The translations under genes were made by a program, and so were the position numbers. The notes below the pieces were generated by a model. The model was not told the origin of the DNA. It was given only the letters and a program-made list of their open reading frames with translations, and did no database searches. From contig JBBRLA010000617.1 of NCBI GenBank assembly GCA_038231615.1, positions 1-5,167 on the forward strand: 5,167 nucleotides of DNA, read 5' to 3'. Shown here one piece after another: positions 2,352 through 5,167 of the stretch (its first letter is position 1; every line of letters starts with the position of its first letter). The DNA comes from JBBRLA01 sp038231615 (GTDB lineage: Bacteria > Myxococcota_A > Polyangia > Palsa-1104 > JAEUJZ01).

Positions 2352-5167
2352 ATGACTGGGCGGGCCCGACTCCTTTCTTTCCATGCTCCTGAAGATGACG
2401 CGCTCTTGCGGGCGATGGAGACGCATCTTGCGCCGCTGAAGCAGGAGGGGCTGCTCGAAAGCTGGCACCAGGGGGACCTGCGCGCGGGTGACACGGTGGA
2501 TGCCGAGATCGCCGCGCAGATCGAGCGGGCCGACATTGTGGTGCTGCTGCTCTCGGCGGACCTGCTGGCCTCGGAGCATCACCAGGCGCTCTTCGCGCGG
2601 GCGCTGGCGGAGCGGGAGCGACGCCGGGTGGAGCCAGGCCAGCGGCAACTGATCGTGGTGCCGGTGCTGGCGCGGCCGGTGGACTGGCGCGGGGTGCTGG
2701 GCGACCTGTTCGCCCTGCCTCGCGATGGGCGGCCGGTGACCGCATGGCACGACGCGGACGCGGCCTGGGTGGACGTGGTGCAGGGGCTGCGGCGCCTGAT
2801 CCACGCCGAGGACGCCGCCGCGGGCTGTCCCTACCCCGGCCTGGAATTCTTCGACGAGGAGCAGGCGCCCCTGTTCGCCGGCCGCGACACCGAGGTGAAA
2901 GAGGCGGTGGCGCGGCTGGGTCAGGTGCCCGGCGCCTACCAGCGCTGGCTCCAGATCGAGGGTGCCAGCGGCTCGGGGAAGTCGTCGCTGGCACGGGCCG
3001 GGATCGTGCCGGCGGTGCGGCGGGGCCAGGTGAAAGGGGCGCCGCAGAGCTGGGTGGTGGCGGTACTGCGCCCGGGGCGGGAGCCCCTACGCAACCTGGC
3101 TCAGGCCCTGACCGAGGCGCTGGCGCCGCGACTGACCTTCTCGGCCGCGCTGGATCGGCTGAGCAACGGACCCGATGGGCTGCGGGACCTTTTGGCGGAG
3201 TCCCTGCCCAAACGGCACGGCCTGCTGCTGGTGGTCGATCAACTGGAAGAAGTCTTCACCTTATCGACGGAAGACCCCGCTCGCAGCACGGCCTTCGATG
3301 CCCTGCTGGCGCGGGCGCTCGCCGACCCCGACGGGGCGCTGCACCTGCTGAGCACCGTGCGCAGCGACTTCGTGGGGCATTTTTCTCGCCTGCCGCAGTT
3401 GGAGGCGGCGCTGAACCAGGCCTCGCGCTACTACCTGCGGCCGATGAAAGAGGACGCCCTGCGCACCGCGCTCACCGAGCTGGCGCGCCTGGGGAAGGTG
3501 CGCTGGGAAGGGGGGCTTTTGGACCGGGTGGTGACCGACGCGGCCAAGGAAGAAGGTTGCCTGCCGCTTCTGGGCCACGCGCTGCGCGCCCTGTGGACCC
3601 AGCGCACCGGCGACGAGCTGACCAACGCGGCCTACGAGGAGTTGGGCGGGGTGGGCGGGGCGCTGAGCCGAAAGGCCGACGAGCTGCTGGATTCCCTGGG
3701 CGAGGCGGGGCGGCGGCGGGCGCAGGCGCTCTTGCTCTCCCTGGTGAAGCTGGGGCGGGGGGCGGCGGACACGCGTCGGGTGCTGACTCGCCCGGAGGCG
3801 CTGCTGGCCGCGGGCGGTGACGGGGAGGCGGAGCAGGTGTTGGTGCGCCTGTCGGGGGGACGCAACCCGGATGCGCCGGCCGCGGCCCCGGCACCGCCGC
3901 GGGTGGTGGTGGTCAGCGGGTCGGCCAAAGGGCCGGGGGATGCAAAGGACCCGCAGCGGGTGGACCTGGCCCACGAGGCGCTGCTGCTCCGCTGGGCCAC
4001 GTTGCGCCAGTGGCTGGACGCCGACCGCAAGATGCTGGAGCGGCGCGACGACCTGGAGGCGGCGGCGCAGGCGTGGAAGGAGGCGGGCTGTCCCGCGGAC
4101 GGGCTGCCCGGCGGGGCGCTTTTGGACTACCACGAAGGGCTGGGTCTGTCGGAGGATCAGCGGCAGCGTTTCGAGGGACTGGCGGGCCCGCTGGCGCGGC
4201 AGTACCTGCAAGGGGCGCGCAAGGCGGAGGCCGGGCGCAAGGCCCGCGAGGCGCAGCAGCGGCGGTGGCGGCGGGGCGCCATGGGCGGACTGGCCACGCT
4301 GACGGTGCTGGCGCTGGGGATGGCGGGAGTGGCGCTCTACCAGCGGGGGCAGGCGATCCGGCAGGAGCGGCGGGCGGACGAGCAGCGGCAACTCGCCCAG
4401 AAGCGGCTGGCGGATGCCAAGGTGGTGGTGAGCAAAATTACCTATGTCATCAACGACCGGCTGAACAATATCGCGGGGGCGGGCGGTGCCCAGCAGGAAC
4501 TGCTCGCCGCCGCCCTGGACCTGCACCAGCGGCTGGGCAGCGATGGGCGCGAGGATGATGATGCCCTGTATGAGAGCGGGGCCGCTCATGTTCGACGCGG
4601 CGACCTGGAGATGACCCGGGGCAACCTCGCGCAGGCGCGGAAGGAATTTGAAGCCAGTCTGGCGGTCGATGAGGAACTCCTCAAGAGGCAGCCCGGCAAC
4701 ACGCAGTATCGCAGCAATCAGGCCACCTCCTACGAGAGGCTGGGGGATGTGGCCCAGGCCGAGGGAAACCTGGCCCTGGCTCGCTCCTCCTTCCAGAAAT
4801 CCCTGGACCTGCGCGAGGCCCTGGCCAAGGCCGACCCCGGCAATGCCCAGTACCGCCGCGACCTGTCCGTCAGCTATAACAAGCTGGGGGATGTGGCCCA
4901 GGCCGAGGGAAACCTGGCCCTGGCTCGGTCCTCCCTCCAGAAATCCCTGGACCTCCGCGAGGCCCTGGCCAAGGCCGACCCCGGCAATGCCCAGTACCGC
5001 CGCGACCTGTCCATCAGCTACGAGAAGCTGGGGGATGTGGCCCAGGCGGAGGGAAACCTGGCCCTGGCTCGCTCCTCCTTCCAGAAATCCCTGGACCTGC
5101 GCGAGGCCCTGGCCAAGGCCGACCCCGGCAATGCCCAGTACCGCCGCGACCTGTCCGTCAGCTATAA
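2352..5167 (+). CDS. TIR-like / nSTAND1 NTPase / transmembrane / TPR protein (3' end beyond the window)
   Basis: One open frame of 938 full codons with no stop before the edge. Residues 7-150 are TIR-like: LLSFHAPED, GLLESWH, ADIVVLLLSADLLAS, then IVVPVLARPVDW. The usual catalytic Glu after the SADxLAS loop is not seen; Phe81 or Leu80 occupies its place. Residues 159-180 (CPYPGL and FAGRD) open the nSTAND1 module. Walker A is GASGSGKSS (204-212, Lys210) and Walker B is LLLVVDQLEE (291-300, Asp296). Next come TVRSDF (335-340), LPLLGHALRALW (404-415) and VDLAHEALLLRW (537-548). A hydrophobic helix (about 644-663) follows RRWRR, then a charged helix, then 48-residue TPR units from residue 732. 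STAND NTPases act as sensor-triggered switches, here probably in defence or self/non-self conflict. I chose ATG 2352 because the family match starts just after it; the in-frame ATG 2322 would add ten residues, with TGA at 2316 just upstream. The domain order is firm; the biological role is inferred. Confidence 0.88.
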   Translation, partial: MTGRARLLSFHAPEDDALLRAMETHLAPLKQEGLLESWHQGDLRAGDTVDAEIAAQIERADIVVLLLSADLLASEHHQALFARALAERERRRVEPGQRQLIVVPVLARPVDWRGVLGDLFALPRDGRPVTAWHDADAAWVDVVQGLRRLIHAEDAAAGCPYPGLEFFDEEQAPLFAGRDTEVKEAVARLGQVPGAYQRWLQIEGASGSGKSSLARAGIVPAVRRGQVKGAPQSWVVAVLRPGREPLRNLAQALTEALAPRLTFSAALDRLSNGPDGLRDLLAESLPKRHGLLLVVDQLEEVFTLSTEDPARSTAFDALLARALADPDGALHLLSTVRSDFVGHFSRLPQLEAALNQASRYYLRPMKEDALRTALTELARLGKVRWEGGLLDRVVTDAAKEEGCLPLLGHALRALWTQRTGDELTNAAYEELGGVGGALSRKADELLDSLGEAGRRRAQALLLSLVKLGRGAADTRRVLTRPEALLAAGGDGEAEQVLVRLSGGRNPDAPAAAPAPPRVVVVSGSAKGPGDAKDPQRVDLAHEALLLRWATLRQWLDADRKMLERRDDLEAAAQAWKEAGCPADGLPGGALLDYHEGLGLSEDQRQRFEGLAGPLARQYLQGARKAEAGRKAREAQQRRWRRGAMGGLATLTVLALGMAGVALYQRGQAIRQERRADEQRQLAQKRLADAKVVVSKITYVINDRLNNIAGAGGAQQELLAAALDLHQRLGSDGREDDDALYESGAAHVRRGDLEMTRGNLAQARKEFEASLAVDEELLKRQPGNTQYRSNQATSYERLGDVAQAEGNLALARSSFQKSLDLREALAKADPGNAQYRRDLSVSYNKLGDVAQAEGNLALARSSLQKSLDLREALAKADPGNAQYRRDLSISYEKLGDVAQAEGNLALARSSFQKSLDLREALAKADPGNAQYRRDLSVSY
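4545..5167 (+). repeat. 144-bp in-frame TPR-coding tandem units, entering the right edge
   Basis: Units start at 4545 (degenerate, recognised by the AAC-CT match exactly 144 bp before the next), 4689 (first third diverged, rest consensus), 4833, 4977 and 5121 (cut by the edge). Units 4833 and 4977 differ at 8 of 144 bases. Four of those eight fall in the codons for unit positions 13-16 (VSYN versus ISYE). The near-identity shows recent duplication or gene conversion. The count in the real genome cannot be read from this window. Confidence 0.94.
5121..5167 (+). repeat. 47-bp terminal direct repeat, identical to bases 1-47
   Basis: The last 47 bases equal the first 47. Both begin at codon 1 of a TPR unit, so joining base 5167 to base 48 keeps the frame and gives an ordinary unit. 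The next longer in-phase overlap (191 bases from 4977) fails, so 47 is the longest exact end match. It means either a circular molecule or a contig broken in shared repeats. Confidence 0.95.

Noticed and set aside
2744..3820. Plus-strand frame of 358 codons inside the STAND gene
   Set aside because: The product is low-complexity (G, A, R) and runs across the Walker A and B codons in another frame, so it is a GC-driven shadow.
3261..4589. Long minus-strand open frame of about 440 codons opposite the STAND gene
   Set aside because: It is rich in R, P, Q and H with no recognisable domain, and lies opposite a frame with clear TIR and nSTAND1 motifs. Long antisense frames are common in GC-rich genes.
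4689..5167. Tandem repeats as a CRISPR array or a satellite
   Set aside because: The units are contiguous, 144 bp long, in frame and encode TPR motifs; there are no spacers.
1..5167. Small plasmid or phage-like circular element
   Set aside because: The end overlap allows a circle, but there is no replication, partition, mobilisation or phage gene, and the overlap lies in a tandem repeat that easily creates false closure.

Overview
The window is GC-rich DNA, roughly two-thirds G+C by eye. It resembles a bacterial accessory or defence-type region. No taxonomic marker is present, so I assign only 'high-GC bacterium, probably Gram-negative'. No replication gene, rRNA, tRNA, CRISPR array or IS element was seen.

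Layout. (1) 1-654 (+) is the 3' end of a gene ending in TPR units of exactly 48 codons (144 bp). (2) 655-859 is a gene-free, hairpin-rich stretch holding one copy of a dispersed repeat. (3) 860-1111 (-) is a small ORF that duplicates the C-terminus of the next gene. (4) 1201-2088 (-) is an Rpn-family PD-(D/E)XK nuclease-like gene. (5) 2089-2351 is a divergent intergenic region with a second copy of the dispersed repeat. (6) 2352 to the right edge (+) is one uninterrupted reading frame of at least 938 codons. It encodes an N-terminal TIR-like domain, an nSTAND1-type NTPase, a transmembrane helix and 144-bp TPR units, and it is the main gene of the window.

The last 47 bases equal the first 47, and both lie in phase in the TPR array. 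The two TPR segments may therefore be the two ends of one gene: joined, they give 1140 codons in frame on a 5120-bp circle. Alternatively, they belong to two tandem paralogues whose shared repeats broke the assembly. The sequence alone cannot decide.

The main gene has the build of a STAND sensor-effector (TIR effector, NTPase switch, repeat sensor). Its TPR units are nearly identical in the middle of the array and diverged at the edges, as expected for an array that expands or contracts by recombination. Between the TPR segments sits an Rpn module. The full-length gene has a strong internal ribosome-binding site before its C-terminal domain. That same piece (ribosome-binding site, C-terminal ORF and 3' hairpin) is duplicated downstream as a free-standing mini-gene. 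This fits the reported intragenic RpnS antitoxin arrangement and suggests an extra copy of the antitoxin. Direct repeats 1480 bp apart bracket the Rpn module.
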